Shown one piece after another: positions 1-8,663 of a DNA stretch of 64,000 bases (positions are counted from its first letter, which is position 1; every line of letters starts with the position of its first letter). The notes under the pieces were generated by a model. That model saw only the letters and a program-made list of their open reading frames with translations, searched no databases and was not told where the DNA came from. Both the position numbers and the translations under genes were made by a program. The stretch lies in the NCBI RefSeq assembly GCF_000380085.1, contig NZ_KB904538.1, forward strand, positions 225,995 to 289,994, in the 5' to 3' direction. Source of the stretch: Streptococcus merionis DSM 19192 (GTDB lineage: Bacteria > Bacillota > Bacilli > Lactobacillales > Streptococcaceae).

Positions 1-316
1 CTGTCCCAGTGACTAATCCCACAGCCATAGCTGCAAAAACACTGACCAGCTCACGCGATGTCCCTGGCATAGACCGAAAACGAACCAAACTAAAAGTTCC
101 CATGATAGCAACACCAGTCCCCAAGCTACCAGAAGTCATCATGATAACAAATTGAACCAAAACTGGCAAAGTAACTAGAGTGGTCGCAAAGTTTTTGGAG
201 TAAGAGCTAGTCTTACTGTGAACCCACGCAATGACAAGCCCAAAGACAATTGAAGCAAGTGATGTGACGGCAAGCGCTTGGGCGGTCAGCCCACCAGTAA
301 GGATAGAATTAAACAT
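1..316 (-). CDS. DUF4956-type membrane protein, partial (N-terminal part only)
   Basis: The minus strand is open from an ATG at 316 to the left window edge, about 105 residues, so the C-terminus is missing. The product starts MFNSILTGGLT, has a hydrophobic segment near residues 12-28 and another at about 45-62, and contains a TFSLVRFRSMPGTSRE stretch. This matches the DUF4956 family as I know it. These membrane proteins are habitually encoded beside VTC-domain (polyphosphate polymerase-like) proteins, which is what the next gene is. The start lies 26 bp downstream of the VTC stop on the same strand, so the two are very probably co-transcribed. The biochemical role of DUF4956 is unknown. Family assignment is from pattern recognition only. 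Confidence 0.75.
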   Translation of the reverse strand, partial: MFNSILTGGLTAQALAVTSLASIVFGLVIAWVHSKTSSYSKNFATTLVTLPVLVQFVIMMTSGSLGTGVAIMGTFSLVRFRSMPGTSRELVSVFAAMAVGLVTGT

Positions 317-342
317 AACATGAGTTCCTTTCTTAAATAAAA

Positions 343-1032
343 TTAAACGAATTCTAAGATAGCCTTTCGAGCTTTGGTAAAGATTTTACCATACTTAGAA
401 AAGGATTGAGGGTAAATCTGCTGACTAGAAATATAATTAACCAGCCAAGGTGGCATACCCTCCTTGGTCTTGATTTCCATGATGATACGAGGGTCTTCAA
501 AAAAGGGAGTCATTTCCTCATCTAGAGTGATGTCCAGATTTGACGTAGAAGACCGTAGCCTCTCATCAAAGGTAATCCGCAGATCCGACAGGTCATCTTT
601 TGACTTGTAGGAAGTCCGATTGTAAATGATAAAAATCTTAGGATAAAGGGCCTTGCTTTCAAAAATGTAAGCAAGTTCGCGAGCAATTTGACTGTCTGGC
701 AATTCTCCTGTATCGAGAAAATGCCTGTATTGGTCAATACTTAAGATAATCCGACGCTTGAAGACTGTTCCATAAATTTTTGATTTAATTTCCAGAAACG
801 TTTGAGCAGTTCCAGCGTAGTGGCGGGCACGCACCTTACACTTGTAATCCGTTCCATGGATGGAGTTGACGATCATCTCGTCGTTGTCATTATCAAAATA
901 AATGGTATTATTTTGGGTAACAAAGTAAGGATCACGCGCCATCTTCTCTTCCAAAAGGGACTTAAAGTCCTCAAATTGTTGCTGCGTTAACACATATTTC
1001 TTTTCCTTACGTTTGAAAAAATCTTTTGCCAT
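343..1032 (-). CDS. VTC-domain protein (polyphosphate polymerase-like)
   Basis: The product is 229 residues. The start at 1032 (MAKDFFKRKEKKYVLT) is preferred over the upstream in-frame ATG at 1161, because an AGAGGT site precedes it and the domain begins immediately after it. VTC-type tunnel-domain features are visible in order: basic RKEKKYVL, a TIYFDND strand, KCKVRARHY, FLEIKSKIYGTVFKRR, RTSYKS, LRITFDERL and an IIMEIKTKEG acidic/basic strand near the C-terminus. In yeast Vtc4 this fold polymerises polyphosphate from ATP. Bacterial homologues paired with DUF4956 proteins are poorly characterised, so the substrate here is inferred. The protein is predicted cytosolic and is followed by the DUF4956 membrane gene as its probable partner. 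Confidence 0.8.
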   Translation of the reverse strand: MAKDFFKRKEKKYVLTQQQFEDFKSLLEEKMARDPYFVTQNNTIYFDNDNDEMIVNSIHGTDYKCKVRARHYAGTAQTFLEIKSKIYGTVFKRRIILSIDQYRHFLDTGELPDSQIARELAYIFESKALYPKIFIIYNRTSYKSKDDLSDLRITFDERLRSSTSNLDITLDEEMTPFFEDPRIIMEIKTKEGMPPWLVNYISSQQIYPQSFSKYGKIFTKARKAILEFV

Positions 1033-1424
1033 AAACTTACCTCTTTCTTCAAAATTCTGAGGAGCGGGAAAAACACCAAGCCTTATTTTTGATGAGTAAA
1101 AAAAGAAATTCACAGCAGCCTGAAAAACGTGGTTAATTTTAAGCGAAGAATTCTTTCTCAATCATTTGGACTTGTTCCTACTTCCGCAGTTTACATTTCT
1201 TTTCTTGAAAGTTTCTTAATTTTTTCTTTCACGAATCTTAAAGTAAGCTTTCTTTAAGTTTGGAAAATAAGGTTTTATTTAGAGTGGTAGAGATTAGGAT
1301 AACAATCACTTTTTCGAAGAGTATTAGAGACTGATTGTGATTTTATTTTTCTGAGGATTTTAAAACCCTTTAATAAAGTCTAGACTAATGAAGCTTTTTT
1401 CAAATTACTAAATTCTGACAATTT

Positions 1425-1434
1425 GTGATACAAT
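1425..1434 (+). promoter_or_regulatory. Extended -10 promoter of zwf
   Basis: TGTGATACAAT-type sequence with TG two bases before TACAAT (1429-1434). No good -35 is visible at the right distance, which fits an extended -10 promoter. Transcription would start near 1441, giving a leader of about 87 nt before the zwf ATG. Confidence 0.5.
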
Positions 1435-1450
1435 AAAGAGTGATAAAAAT

Positions 1451-1486
1451 GAGGCTGGGGCAAAAGTAGTTCCAACCTCCTGTATT
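1451..1486 (+). terminator. Hairpin with T-rich tail in the zwf leader (attenuator-like)
   Basis: GAGGCTGG pairs with CCAACCTC across a 13-nt loop and is followed by TGTATTTTTA, all within the predicted zwf leader. It could act as an intrinsic terminator or attenuator, or be one copy of a dispersed hairpin repeat of this genus. The function is inferred from shape only. Confidence 0.45.
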
Positions 1487-1527
1487 TTTAGATTTACTAA
1501 CAAGACGCAGTAGAATGGAAATGAATT

Positions 1528-3015
1528 ATGCCAGCAAAAGTTCTTTTTACCTTTTTTGGAGCCAGCGGTGATCTGGCTAAACGCAAACTCTATCCTGCCC
1601 TTTTCAGGCTCTACAAGTCTGGTCATTTGGCAGAAAACTTTGCCGTTATCGGTACAGCGCGCCGTCCTTGGACCAAGGAGTATTTTGAAGAAGTTGTGAT
1701 TGACTCCCTCGGTGATTTACCTGACAATCCACGTCAGGCCGCTGAATTTGCCAGCCACTTCTACTATCAGAGCCACGATGTCAATGACACGGAGCATTAT
1801 CAGGCACTGAAAAAACTTCAAGACGAACTTGCTGCCAAATATTACACAGAAAATAATAAGATTTTCTTTCTTTCTATGGCTCCCAAATTCTTTGGTATTA
1901 TTGCCAAACACCTCAAGTCTGAGCAGATTATTGATGGTCAAGGGTTTGAACGTCTGATTATCGAAAAACCGTTCGGTACGGATTTAGCAACGGCTGAACA
2001 GCTCAATCAAGACTTGGCAGAGGCCTTTGACGAGGATCAGATTTACCGTATTGACCATTACTTGGGCAAGGAAATGGTACAAAATATCTTTGCTGTTCGC
2101 TTTGCCAATCCTATTTTCGAGCAAATGTGGAGTAACCAATATATCGATAATGTCCAGATTACATTTGCCGAGAGCATCGGTGTTGAAGAGAGGGCTGGGT
2201 ATTATGATACTTCTGGTGCCCTAAAGGACATGGTTCAAAACCATGCTCTGCAACTTCTCTCTATTCTCGCCATGGACAAACCAGAAGATTTTAACGAACA
2301 TGCTATTCGTAAGGAAAAAATCAAGGTCTTTGAAAGCCTGCGTCATCAGTCAGATGATGAACTCAAGCAAAATTTTGTCCGTGGTCAGTACAGCGCTGGT
2401 CGTATCAACCGCAAGGATTATGTCGGCTACCTTGACGAGCCAAATGTGGCTGAAAACTCACAAACTGAAACCTTTGCAGCCGGAACCTTCTTTGTCGACA
2501 CAGAACGCTTCAAAGATGTGCCTTTCTTCTTCCGAACTGGGAAGCGCATGACGGAAAAAGGCACACGTGTCAATATTATCTTTAAGCCAACTAAGAATAT
2601 CTTTGGTCAAGATTTTGATCAAAATGTTTTGACCATCTATATCCAACCGACCGAGGGCTTCTCACTGCATATCAATGGTAAACAGGTCGGGACCGATTTT
2701 ACTGTCACACCTGTTGACCTTAAGTTCCGCCACAGTGCTCAGGCGTCTGCTAACTCACCTGAAGCCTACGAAAAACTGATGTTTGATGCCTTAAATGGCG
2801 ATTCGACCAATTTCAGTCACTGGCGAGAAGTTAGTGCAAGTTGGTCCTTGATTGATCGCATTGTCCAACTCTGGCAAAATGGTGAAGTTCCACTCCACAC
2901 CTATCCTGCTGGCAGCATGGGGCCACAGGCTTCCTTTGATATGTTAGCTAAATTTGACACCCAATGGCACTGGCATCCAGATGAATGGTACCGTGAGCAT
3001 GGATTGCTTGACTAG
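1528..3015 (+). CDS. zwf: Glucose-6-phosphate 1-dehydrogenase
   Basis: The 495-residue product oxidises glucose 6-phosphate to 6-phosphogluconolactone with NADP+, the first step of the oxidative pentose phosphate pathway. The N-terminal Rossmann motif GASGDLAKRKL is at residues 10-20. The family active-site segment RIDHYLGKE with its catalytic His/Lys follows near residue 174. EKPFGTD and FRTGKR, both family-conserved, are also present. Length is normal for the family. The ribosome site (GGAA before the ATG) is weak. A 6-phosphogluconolactonase-like gene, the next enzyme of the pathway, is elsewhere in the window at 45567-46583 and not in an operon with zwf. The gene ends at a clear hairpin terminator. 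Confidence 0.96.
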   Translation: MPAKVLFTFFGASGDLAKRKLYPALFRLYKSGHLAENFAVIGTARRPWTKEYFEEVVIDSLGDLPDNPRQAAEFASHFYYQSHDVNDTEHYQALKKLQDELAAKYYTENNKIFFLSMAPKFFGIIAKHLKSEQIIDGQGFERLIIEKPFGTDLATAEQLNQDLAEAFDEDQIYRIDHYLGKEMVQNIFAVRFANPIFEQMWSNQYIDNVQITFAESIGVEERAGYYDTSGALKDMVQNHALQLLSILAMDKPEDFNEHAIRKEKIKVFESLRHQSDDELKQNFVRGQYSAGRINRKDYVGYLDEPNVAENSQTETFAAGTFFVDTERFKDVPFFFRTGKRMTEKGTRVNIIFKPTKNIFGQDFDQNVLTIYIQPTEGFSLHINGKQVGTDFTVTPVDLKFRHSAQASANSPEAYEKLMFDALNGDSTNFSHWREVSASWSLIDRIVQLWQNGEVPLHTYPAGSMGPQASFDMLAKFDTQWHWHPDEWYREHGLLD

Positions 3016-3045
3016 CCACAATGAGCTTATGTCATTTACACATAG

Positions 3046-3101
3046 AAAAACGACCAAAGATTGATTATCAGAAACAGATATCCAGTCTTTGTTCGTTTTT
3101 T
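3046..3101 (+). terminator. Intrinsic terminator of zwf
   Basis: AAAAACGACCAAAGA pairs imperfectly with TCTTTGTTCGTTTTTT, ending in a run of six T, 30 bp after the zwf stop. A matching A-run on the left could also stop minus-strand transcripts. Confidence 0.8.
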
Positions 3102-3210
3102 GATGTTATGTCAGATTTTTTAGCAGCGCTACCACTGTAACTGTGATGGGAATGGGTTCCAACAGTCGTCCAGTTAGACTTTGGCAGTCTGTCCTAGGCT
3201 CATTTTACAA

Positions 3211-3358
3211 TCCTAGTCAGCAGTGCTTCATTGGTGCTAAAGCACCTAATGACCTGTGCAGGGGTAAGACTAAGTTGGCACGGCCAACAAGTCTTACTCC
3301 CAACCTTGCGGGGGGGAAACGAACTCTTTTTTGATTGCTTGAGTTCTTTCCCACTCCC
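3211..3358. repeat. Dispersed intergenic repeat, family A copy 1
   Basis: About 150 bp that align, in opposite orientation, with 39609-39759. Shared landmarks are CCTAGTCAG, the perfect palindrome GGTGCTAAAGCACC, ATGACCTGTGCAG, AGTTGGCA and CCAACCTTGCGGG, ending in CCACTCCC. A shorter related piece is at 17299-17400. No coding capacity is convincing. It looks like a non-autonomous streptococcal intergenic repeat. Confidence 0.75.
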
Positions 3359-3361
3359 TTT

Positions 3362-4072
3362 TTATTTTACCAAAGTGTAGTGATGGAAATAGGCAATATC
3401 CCTGTAAGGAGATTGTCTGGCGACTGCAAGTTCTAGTTTTGTCATGCGGCGAATCCAGTCGCTCTCTCTTTTAAATTTATTATCCTGAAGGCCATAAAAA
3501 GTTCGGATACCTCGGTAGTCTGAAATCGTAAGGCCTGTATCAGGCAAGAGAGCTTCCAAATCGTAGATTTGTCCATGCCCCAAGGCCGTTGACTCGTATG
3601 AAATATCCCCTGAAATCAAGCGTAAAGCTTGAATGCTCTCGTTTTCAAAGATAGCTTTTTGCATAGCCTTGCCAGCGGCATTGTGTTTCACAAGGGACAG
3701 TTGCCCTCCTCTTTTCAAAACACGGCCTAATTCTCTTAGGTAAATAGCTCTGGAATCAGATGACACGTACTCCAAAACATTGTGACAAATGATAACATCA
3801 AAGTAGTCATTGGGAAATTGGCTGAGCAACTCTAAACTACCTGTCAACTGGCGATAGTTATCCTTCCCAAAACGCCCTGCAACCATATCAACATTGGGCT
3901 CAATGGCGAGGACGTCGTTATTAGCCGATAGAAAATCTGCTGTCAGACCAAAGCCTGACCCAAAATCCAGCACACGCTTATCCTTGATGCCCATGAGGTG
4001 AGCAAACAAAATCGTGTAGAAAATCTGCCCCCAAGGAGCGTGGATATTATCCTTATAGTGTTCTACGTGCAT
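3362..4072 (-). CDS. Class I SAM-dependent methyltransferase
   Basis: The 236-residue protein has a Rossmann-like SAM-binding motif VLDFGSGFGLTADFL near residue 35. It continues with an acidic residue at the end of the second strand (DVLAIEPN) and the motif IV region YFDVIICHNVLEYV. This is the type of the UbiE/Methyltransf_11 group. The substrate cannot be told from sequence. It lies 14 bp downstream of ftsY on the same strand, so it is likely the last gene of that transcript, and it ends next to repeat copy A. No membrane segment or signal peptide is seen. Confidence 0.8.
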   Translation of the reverse strand: MHVEHYKDNIHAPWGQIFYTILFAHLMGIKDKRVLDFGSGFGLTADFLSANNDVLAIEPNVDMVAGRFGKDNYRQLTGSLELLSQFPNDYFDVIICHNVLEYVSSDSRAIYLRELGRVLKRGGQLSLVKHNAAGKAMQKAIFENESIQALRLISGDISYESTALGHGQIYDLEALLPDTGLTISDYRGIRTFYGLQDNKFKRESDWIRRMTKLELAVARQSPYRDIAYFHHYTLVK

Positions 4073-4086
4073 AGTCCTCTATCCCC

Positions 4087-5625
4087 CTAAACCAGACCTT
4101 CTAAAAGACCGCGCATAAAGTCCTCTGAGTTAAACTGGCCAATATCATCTATCTTTTCACCAAAACCAATCAGCTTCACAGGAATATCTAATTCTTGGCG
4201 AATAGCCAAAACGACCCCACCGCGGGCTGTCCCGTCAATCTTGGTCAAAACTAAGCCTGTCAGCGGTGTGATTTTTGAAAATTCCTTGGCCTGAACGAGA
4301 GCGTTCTGACCAGTAGAGGCATCCAGAGCCAGCAAGGTTTCATGCGGTGCCTCAGGAAGGACACGCTTGATAATGCGGCCAATTTTCTCCAACTCTGCCA
4401 TGAGGTTATCCTTGTTTTGCAAACGACCTGCGGTATCGATCATAAGAACATCAACACCTTCTGCAACGGCACGCTCCATCCCATCAAAAACCACGCTAGC
4501 AGGGTCTGATTTTTCAGGACCTGTGACCACATCAACCTCAACACGGCGGGCCCATTCAACCAATTGCGCTACAGCGCCAGCACGAAAAGTATCTGCGGCA
4601 ACCAGCATGACTTTTTTACCTTGAGCTTTGTATTGATGAGCCAATTTCCCAATAGAAGTCGTTTTACCAACCCCATTAACCCCGACAAAGAGCATAACCG
4701 TTAGGCCATCTTGGAAATTAATTTTCTCCGTATCAAAGTTGCCATCTTGCTCGTAAATATCCACTAGTTTTTCAATAATCACTCGGCGCAGATCTTCTGG
4801 CTTCTTAGCGTTTTCAAGCTTAGCTTCTTGGCGTAATTCCTCAGTCAAGGTCGTTGCTACCTGTACGCCTACATCGCTGGTGATGAGTAGTTCTTCCAAA
4901 TCTTCAAAGAATTCCTCATCAACCGTACGGAAATTGGCGAAGAAGGCATTGAGTTTAGCACCGAACCCTGTTCGGGTTTTTTTGAGACTACGGTCGTATT
5001 TTTCTTGAGTTGACTCCGTTGTTTCTTCTTGCCGAGCATGCTCAGCAAGACGGGCTTCTTCCTCTGCTCTTTCTTGTAGCAGACGCTCATTTTCGGCATT
5101 ACGAGCTTCAGCTTCTTCAACGGCTGCTGCTCGCTTTTCCTTATCGCGCAAGATTTCCATGGCTCGCTCAAGACTTGATGGCACATGAGCTACCGTTTCA
5201 GCTGTCGGTTGCTTGTTTTCCGCATCACCAAGTGAATTTTCGCTTTCGCCAGCATGCTCTTCTGAGAGAATCTCTTGTTGAGCTGATTCAATAGTTGCAA
5301 CTTCTGCTGATGGTACTTGCTCAGCAATAATCTCTTTTTCATCTTGCGAAAAAGGAATCTGCTGATCGTTTTCGACAACCTCTCTCTCAAAAAAGGCTTC
5401 TGCTGATTCTGCTTGGTCTGAAAAAGATTCGTCTTCAAAGTTTTCTTCTAAAGTAGTCTCGTTCGAAGTCTGTGCCACTTCTTCAGCAAAGCTTTCCTCA
5501 GCCACATCAGAAATCCCCTCCCAATCTGACATCTCAGGTGCAGATGTGCTTTCCTCCTCTAACAGTTTTTCCTCTAGTATCTCTTCTTGTTTCTTTTTTC
5601 CAAATAAGCGATCAAATAATCCCAT
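4087..5625 (-). CDS. ftsY: Signal recognition particle receptor FtsY
   Basis: The 512-residue GTPase receives SRP-ribosome complexes at the membrane for co-translational protein insertion. The first ~200 residues form a very acidic, Glu-rich, low-complexity A domain typical of streptococcal FtsY. The NG domain follows, with G1 GVNGVGKTTSIGKLA, DTFRAGAVAQL, G3 DTAGRLQNK, G4 TKIDGTARGG and the closing GFGEKIDDIGQF. The gene starts 2 bp downstream of a HAD phosphatase gene in the conserved smc-HAD-HAD-ftsY arrangement, so it is probably transcribed with the two HAD genes from the promoter at 7268-7276. The acidic region is longer than in rod-shaped Gram-positives, which is usual for streptococci. 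Confidence 0.96.
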   Translation of the reverse strand: MGLFDRLFGKKKQEEILEEKLLEEESTSAPEMSDWEGISDVAEESFAEEVAQTSNETTLEENFEDESFSDQAESAEAFFEREVVENDQQIPFSQDEKEIIAEQVPSAEVATIESAQQEILSEEHAGESENSLGDAENKQPTAETVAHVPSSLERAMEILRDKEKRAAAVEEAEARNAENERLLQERAEEEARLAEHARQEETTESTQEKYDRSLKKTRTGFGAKLNAFFANFRTVDEEFFEDLEELLITSDVGVQVATTLTEELRQEAKLENAKKPEDLRRVIIEKLVDIYEQDGNFDTEKINFQDGLTVMLFVGVNGVGKTTSIGKLAHQYKAQGKKVMLVAADTFRAGAVAQLVEWARRVEVDVVTGPEKSDPASVVFDGMERAVAEGVDVLMIDTAGRLQNKDNLMAELEKIGRIIKRVLPEAPHETLLALDASTGQNALVQAKEFSKITPLTGLVLTKIDGTARGGVVLAIRQELDIPVKLIGFGEKIDDIGQFNSEDFMRGLLEGLV

Positions 5626-5626
5626 C

Positions 5627-6442
5627 TTAATCCTCTTTCAAAATATACGTCTGAACAGCCCAAGCCACTGCGTTTTCATCATTGGACATCGGTGCAATAA
5701 TGTCGGCCACAGCTTTAAGCTCCTCGGTCGCATTGCCCATGGCAACACCATAGCCTGCCCACTTGACCATACTGAGGTCATTAGCTTCGTCACCACACGC
5801 CATGACTGCTTCTTTTTTCAAACCTAAAATCTGCGTCAAACTGGCTAGGCCATTAGCCTTGTGAACGCCTTTAGGGCTCCATTCTAAAATAATGTTTCTC
5901 GATTTGAAAATCTCAAAACGATCGTGAAATTCCTGAGGAATATTGGGCAACTGACGATCAATCAAATCCGCCTCACAACAGGTCACCGCTTTATTAAAGG
6001 TCTGATCCAATGTTAAATCCTCAAAATGTGTCGGTATGTGATTCAAACTCGCATTACAAGTCGGATAAAGCGTTGGCACAGCTGAATGCAAGGCGTAAAC
6101 ATCACCGTCATCCAAAAGATCCAGAGACAGCCCTAATTGATCGGTCAACTGACGAATGGCTTTAACCTCCTCGTAACCAAAAGTCACCTTATCCAAGATT
6201 TCCCCGGTATTACGCTGAATCAAGCCGCCATTAAAAGTAATGGCAAACTCATCCTCGTGAATGAGGTCTAATTCTGCTAAAAAATCACCGATGGCTGCCA
6301 GAGGGCGCCCCGTTGTCAGGACGACCTTAACTCCTCTATCACGCGCAGCTCTGAGCGCCTTCTGATTTTCAAGGGAAATCTGCTTGTCAGAATTAAGCAG
6401 GGTTCCGTCCAAATCCAAAGCTAATAATTTTATCTCTGTCAT
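5627..6442 (-). CDS. Cof-type HAD-IIB phosphatase (second of tandem pair)
   Basis: The 271-residue product begins with the HAD motif I LALDLDGTLLNSD (nucleophile Asp). It has a VLTTGRP motif II Thr near residue 44 and ends with ACGDEANDLSMVKWAGYGVAMGNA, the acidic motif IV and glycine-rich signature of the Cof subfamily. These cytosolic enzymes dephosphorylate sugar phosphates, FMN or related metabolites; the exact substrate is unknown. It overlaps the upstream HAD gene by four bases (translational coupling) and is 2 bp from ftsY. The tandem pair upstream of ftsY is conserved in streptococci. Confidence 0.88.
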   Translation of the reverse strand: MTEIKLLALDLDGTLLNSDKQISLENQKALRAARDRGVKVVLTTGRPLAAIGDFLAELDLIHEDEFAITFNGGLIQRNTGEILDKVTFGYEEVKAIRQLTDQLGLSLDLLDDGDVYALHSAVPTLYPTCNASLNHIPTHFEDLTLDQTFNKAVTCCEADLIDRQLPNIPQEFHDRFEIFKSRNIILEWSPKGVHKANGLASLTQILGLKKEAVMACGDEANDLSMVKWAGYGVAMGNATEELKAVADIIAPMSNDENAVAWAVQTYILKED

Positions 6443-7230
6443 ACATTCTCCTCAATATAAGTCTGAACAGCTCCTGTTTCGCAAGAGCCAATCACACAAT
6501 CAGCAATCGCCTTGATTTCCTCACGCGCATTTTCCGTGGCAATAGCTGTGCCTGCAAATTGCAACATCCGATAATCGTTGAGATTATCTCCAAAAGCTAG
6601 CACATCCTCTGGCAGAATTTGCAAATCCTCACAAAGTCTAGCCAGCCCCACTTCCTTATCAATATCCTCACGAATGATATCAATGGAAACAAAACCAGTG
6701 GTCACAGCTGTTACACCAGGAATATGCTGAGTCAGCCAAGCAGCACCTTCTAGAACATGATCCTCAGAAAGATTGGCTGTGATTTTGAAAATATCATCAT
6801 CAATGCTAGTAAAATCAGGCACTTCAACGACATTTTCATAATAGCGTTTGATAAAAGTCACATAGTCAGGATCAGCTGTTTCCAGCACATAACCCGCTTT
6901 TCGTCCAGACAAGAGGACCTCCTTAGCAGGAAACGGGCTGTCATTCAGACGCTCCAAAATCGTCAAATACAAGTCGGAAGACATGGCCGCCTCAAAATGA
7001 ACCTGGTCATTTTCAACAACCAAACCACCATTTTCTGCAATGAAGATGATGTCCTTCTTAAAATCTGCAAACAAGCGCTCTAAAGTCAGATAAGACCGAC
7101 CGCTAGCTACCGCAAAACGAATATTCTTACCAGCAAGATGGTCCAAGATACGTCGAAGCCGCACCTTATCATAAGCACCGTTATGATCCAAAAATGTCCC
7201 ATCCATATCTGTTGCAATTAGTTTTATCAT
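6439..7230 (-). CDS. Cof-type HAD-IIB phosphatase (first of tandem pair)
   Basis: The 263-residue product starts MIKLIATDMDGTFLD (motif I). It has AVASGRS as motif II and AFGDNLNDYRMLQFAG as motif IV, the Cof/YidA layout. The substrate is unknown. It is the first gene of the HAD-HAD-ftsY transcription unit and has its own extended -10 promoter with a terminator hairpin just upstream. Its promoter, leader and first seven codons are duplicated 5.4 kb away at 12636-12736, where they form the far border of the accessory cluster. The intact copy is here. Confidence 0.88.
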   Translation of the reverse strand: MIKLIATDMDGTFLDHNGAYDKVRLRRILDHLAGKNIRFAVASGRSYLTLERLFADFKKDIIFIAENGGLVVENDQVHFEAAMSSDLYLTILERLNDSPFPAKEVLLSGRKAGYVLETADPDYVTFIKRYYENVVEVPDFTSIDDDIFKITANLSEDHVLEGAAWLTQHIPGVTAVTTGFVSIDIIREDIDKEVGLARLCEDLQILPEDVLAFGDNLNDYRMLQFAGTAIATENAREEIKAIADCVIGSCETGAVQTYIEENV

Positions 7231-7308
7231 ACCAACTCCACTCTCTCAACAAGGAAATATTACTTTTATTATACCACGAAAGACGAAAAAACGCCCAAGA
7301 CTGGACGT
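7208..7308. repeat. 101-bp direct repeat, left copy (flanks accessory cluster)
   Basis: Same orientation and same length as 12636-12736, with five mismatches counted by eye. It covers (minus-strand reading) a hairpin terminator, the TGGTATAAT promoter, the leader and the first seven codons (MIKLIAT) of the HAD gene. One copy at each edge of an AT-rich insert is the hallmark of integration by a recombination event or of a duplicated target. Confidence 0.92.
7268..7276 (-). promoter_or_regulatory. Extended -10 promoter of HAD-HAD-ftsY
   Basis: On the minus strand this reads TGGTATAAT, 37 bp before the HAD start codon. A hairpin at 7286-7308 (ACGTCC/GGGCGT then six T) lies immediately upstream and insulates it from incoming transcripts. 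The -35 region would fall in that T-run, so the extended -10 probably dominates. Confidence 0.65.
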
Positions 7309-7309
7309 A

Positions 7310-7369
7310 AAACACTCTGCACCTATTAGGCACAAACCACATAGGAGACAGAGTGCTTTATCTTTTTTT
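7310..7369. terminator. Long hairpin at the 3' end of the accessory operon
   Basis: AAACACTCTG pairs with CAGAGTGCTTT, with an inner CCTAT/ATAGG pairing. T-rich tracts lie on both sides, so it can terminate in either direction. It marks the 3' end of the MFS gene transcript and begins right after the direct repeat, which places one border of the insert at about 7309. Confidence 0.7.
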
Positions 7370-7439
7370 GCTTGATTTTTTTCAAATTTCATAATCAAAT
7401 TTTCTAAAGTATATCTACATTAGAAAGAAATTTAAATTA

Positions 7440-8651
7440 TTAATGCACATTATACTTTTTAAATAGTGTACCAAATATCAACGATAACAAAGTAATAGAT
7501 ACTCCAATAATTAAGAAATTAAAGACGTTTCGAGGATCCAATATTATTGAAAAAATTCCTGTTCCAATTGGCATGAAAAGAATAGCTATAGTAAATATTA
7601 TCCCAAATACTCTTCCAAGAAACTCATTATCCACATCTCGCTGTACGATTGAGAAAAATTGAATATTAAAAATAGAAAGAAATAAACTAAATAATGCTGG
7701 TGAGAAAGATAAAATAATTAAATTATGGAATATAGTATAGAGTGGGGTAGCTAACATTAACATCAGTCCAGACAAAGTTAAAAACATCATTAATCGCTTA
7801 CTTGATAACTCTTTATTCACAAAACCACTCAATACCGCACCAATAAAGCCACCAATTGCCTCTGCTGTTAAAAATATTCCATAAAGTCCACTTGAAATAT
7901 TTCCAAACATTTGATTACTATATGGTAACAATAAATTATATGCAGCTAGAAAAAAGTTAACAACTGCTGAAAGAATAATGATGATAAAAATTGATTTATG
8001 ACTATATACATACTTGAAGCCCATCTTTAAATCAATAAGTATTCCTTTTATAGTCACCTTTTTCTTTGATATCACTTCTTCATTAACAGGTACAACAAAG
8101 AAAATCAGTGAGGCAGCAATTAAAAATGATAATCCATCCAATAATAACACACCATGTATCCCAAGTATATTATATAAGAAAATTGCTACCATTGGGATTG
8201 TTACTTTAATAATCGTACTGGTTGTTTCCAAAGAGGAATTTAGCCTAGTAATATAATCTTTCTTTACGATTTCCTTAGTAAAAGCCTTATAGGATGGCCC
8301 TGAAAAATCACTCATAAATGCCAAGATAACATTCGTTATTACAATTGCATAGACTAACCAGTGTTCTTGAGAAATAAATGAAAGAATTATACACACAAAG
8401 CCACATAAGATATTTGTGGCAATAATAATTTTTTTCCGCTTGAAACTATCTGCAATGACTCCACCGAATAAATTGAATAGAACGCCTATTATGCTTTCTA
8501 ATGACTGATATACCGCAACCAGCGACAGGGAGGTTGGATTAAGCCCTGCAAGAAATGTATTATTAGCGAAGTCAAACATAATATCCCCAATCCTAGATAT
8601 TGCTCTGCTTGAAATAAGAAAATATATATTTTGTATTTTGTATCTTTTCAA
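7440..8651 (-). CDS. MFS exporter (MFS_3-like) of accessory cluster
   Basis: About 403 residues with some ten to twelve hydrophobic segments. The N-terminal motif RAISRIGDIMFDFANNTFLAG and the FNLFGGVIADSFKRKK loop (MFS motif A variant) resemble the MFS_3 drug/siderophore exporter group. The start is taken as TTG at 8651, because GGAGGA lies 4-5 bases upstream; the further upstream in-frame TTG at 8663 overlaps that ribosome site. The gene is the last in the cluster, 252 bp after the ATP-grasp stop, with an intervening tiny ORF. By position it is the probable exporter or self-resistance pump for the cluster product. The gene is AT-rich, like the rest of the cluster. Confidence 0.82.
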   Translation of the reverse strand: MKRYKIQNIYFLISSRAISRIGDIMFDFANNTFLAGLNPTSLSLVAVYQSLESIIGVLFNLFGGVIADSFKRKKIIIATNILCGFVCIILSFISQEHWLVYAIVITNVILAFMSDFSGPSYKAFTKEIVKKDYITRLNSSLETTSTIIKVTIPMVAIFLYNILGIHGVLLLDGLSFLIAASLIFFVVPVNEEVISKKKVTIKGILIDLKMGFKYVYSHKSIFIIIILSAVVNFFLAAYNLLLPYSNQMFGNISSGLYGIFLTAEAIGGFIGAVLSGFVNKELSSKRLMMFLTLSGLMLMLATPLYTIFHNLIILSFSPALFSLFLSIFNIQFFSIVQRDVDNEFLGRVFGIIFTIAILFMPIGTGIFSIILDPRNVFNFLIIGVSITLLSLIFGTLFKKYNVH

Positions 8652-8663
8652 AAGATCCTCCAA

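Larger units (their letters stand above)
1033..1527. other. Intergenic region between divergent VTC gene and zwf
   Basis: This stretch holds the leaders of two divergent genes. No convincing ORF is visible; the open frames are short and lack ribosome sites. The right part carries the zwf promoter and a hairpin in the leader, listed separately. The 1160-1400 part is AT-rich and shows nothing I can name. Confidence 0.6.

Noticed and set aside
1408..1434. CodY-like site at the zwf promoter
   Set aside because: Only about 11 of 15 positions match AATTTTCWGAAAATT; too weak in AT-rich DNA.
3143..3334. 63-codon frame after zwf
   Set aside because: Composed of a dispersed repeat (family A) that also occurs in the opposite orientation elsewhere.
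7246..7392. 48-codon minus-strand frame with several Cys residues
   Set aside because: It runs through a terminator hairpin and the direct repeat, has no ribosome site, and is best explained as chance.
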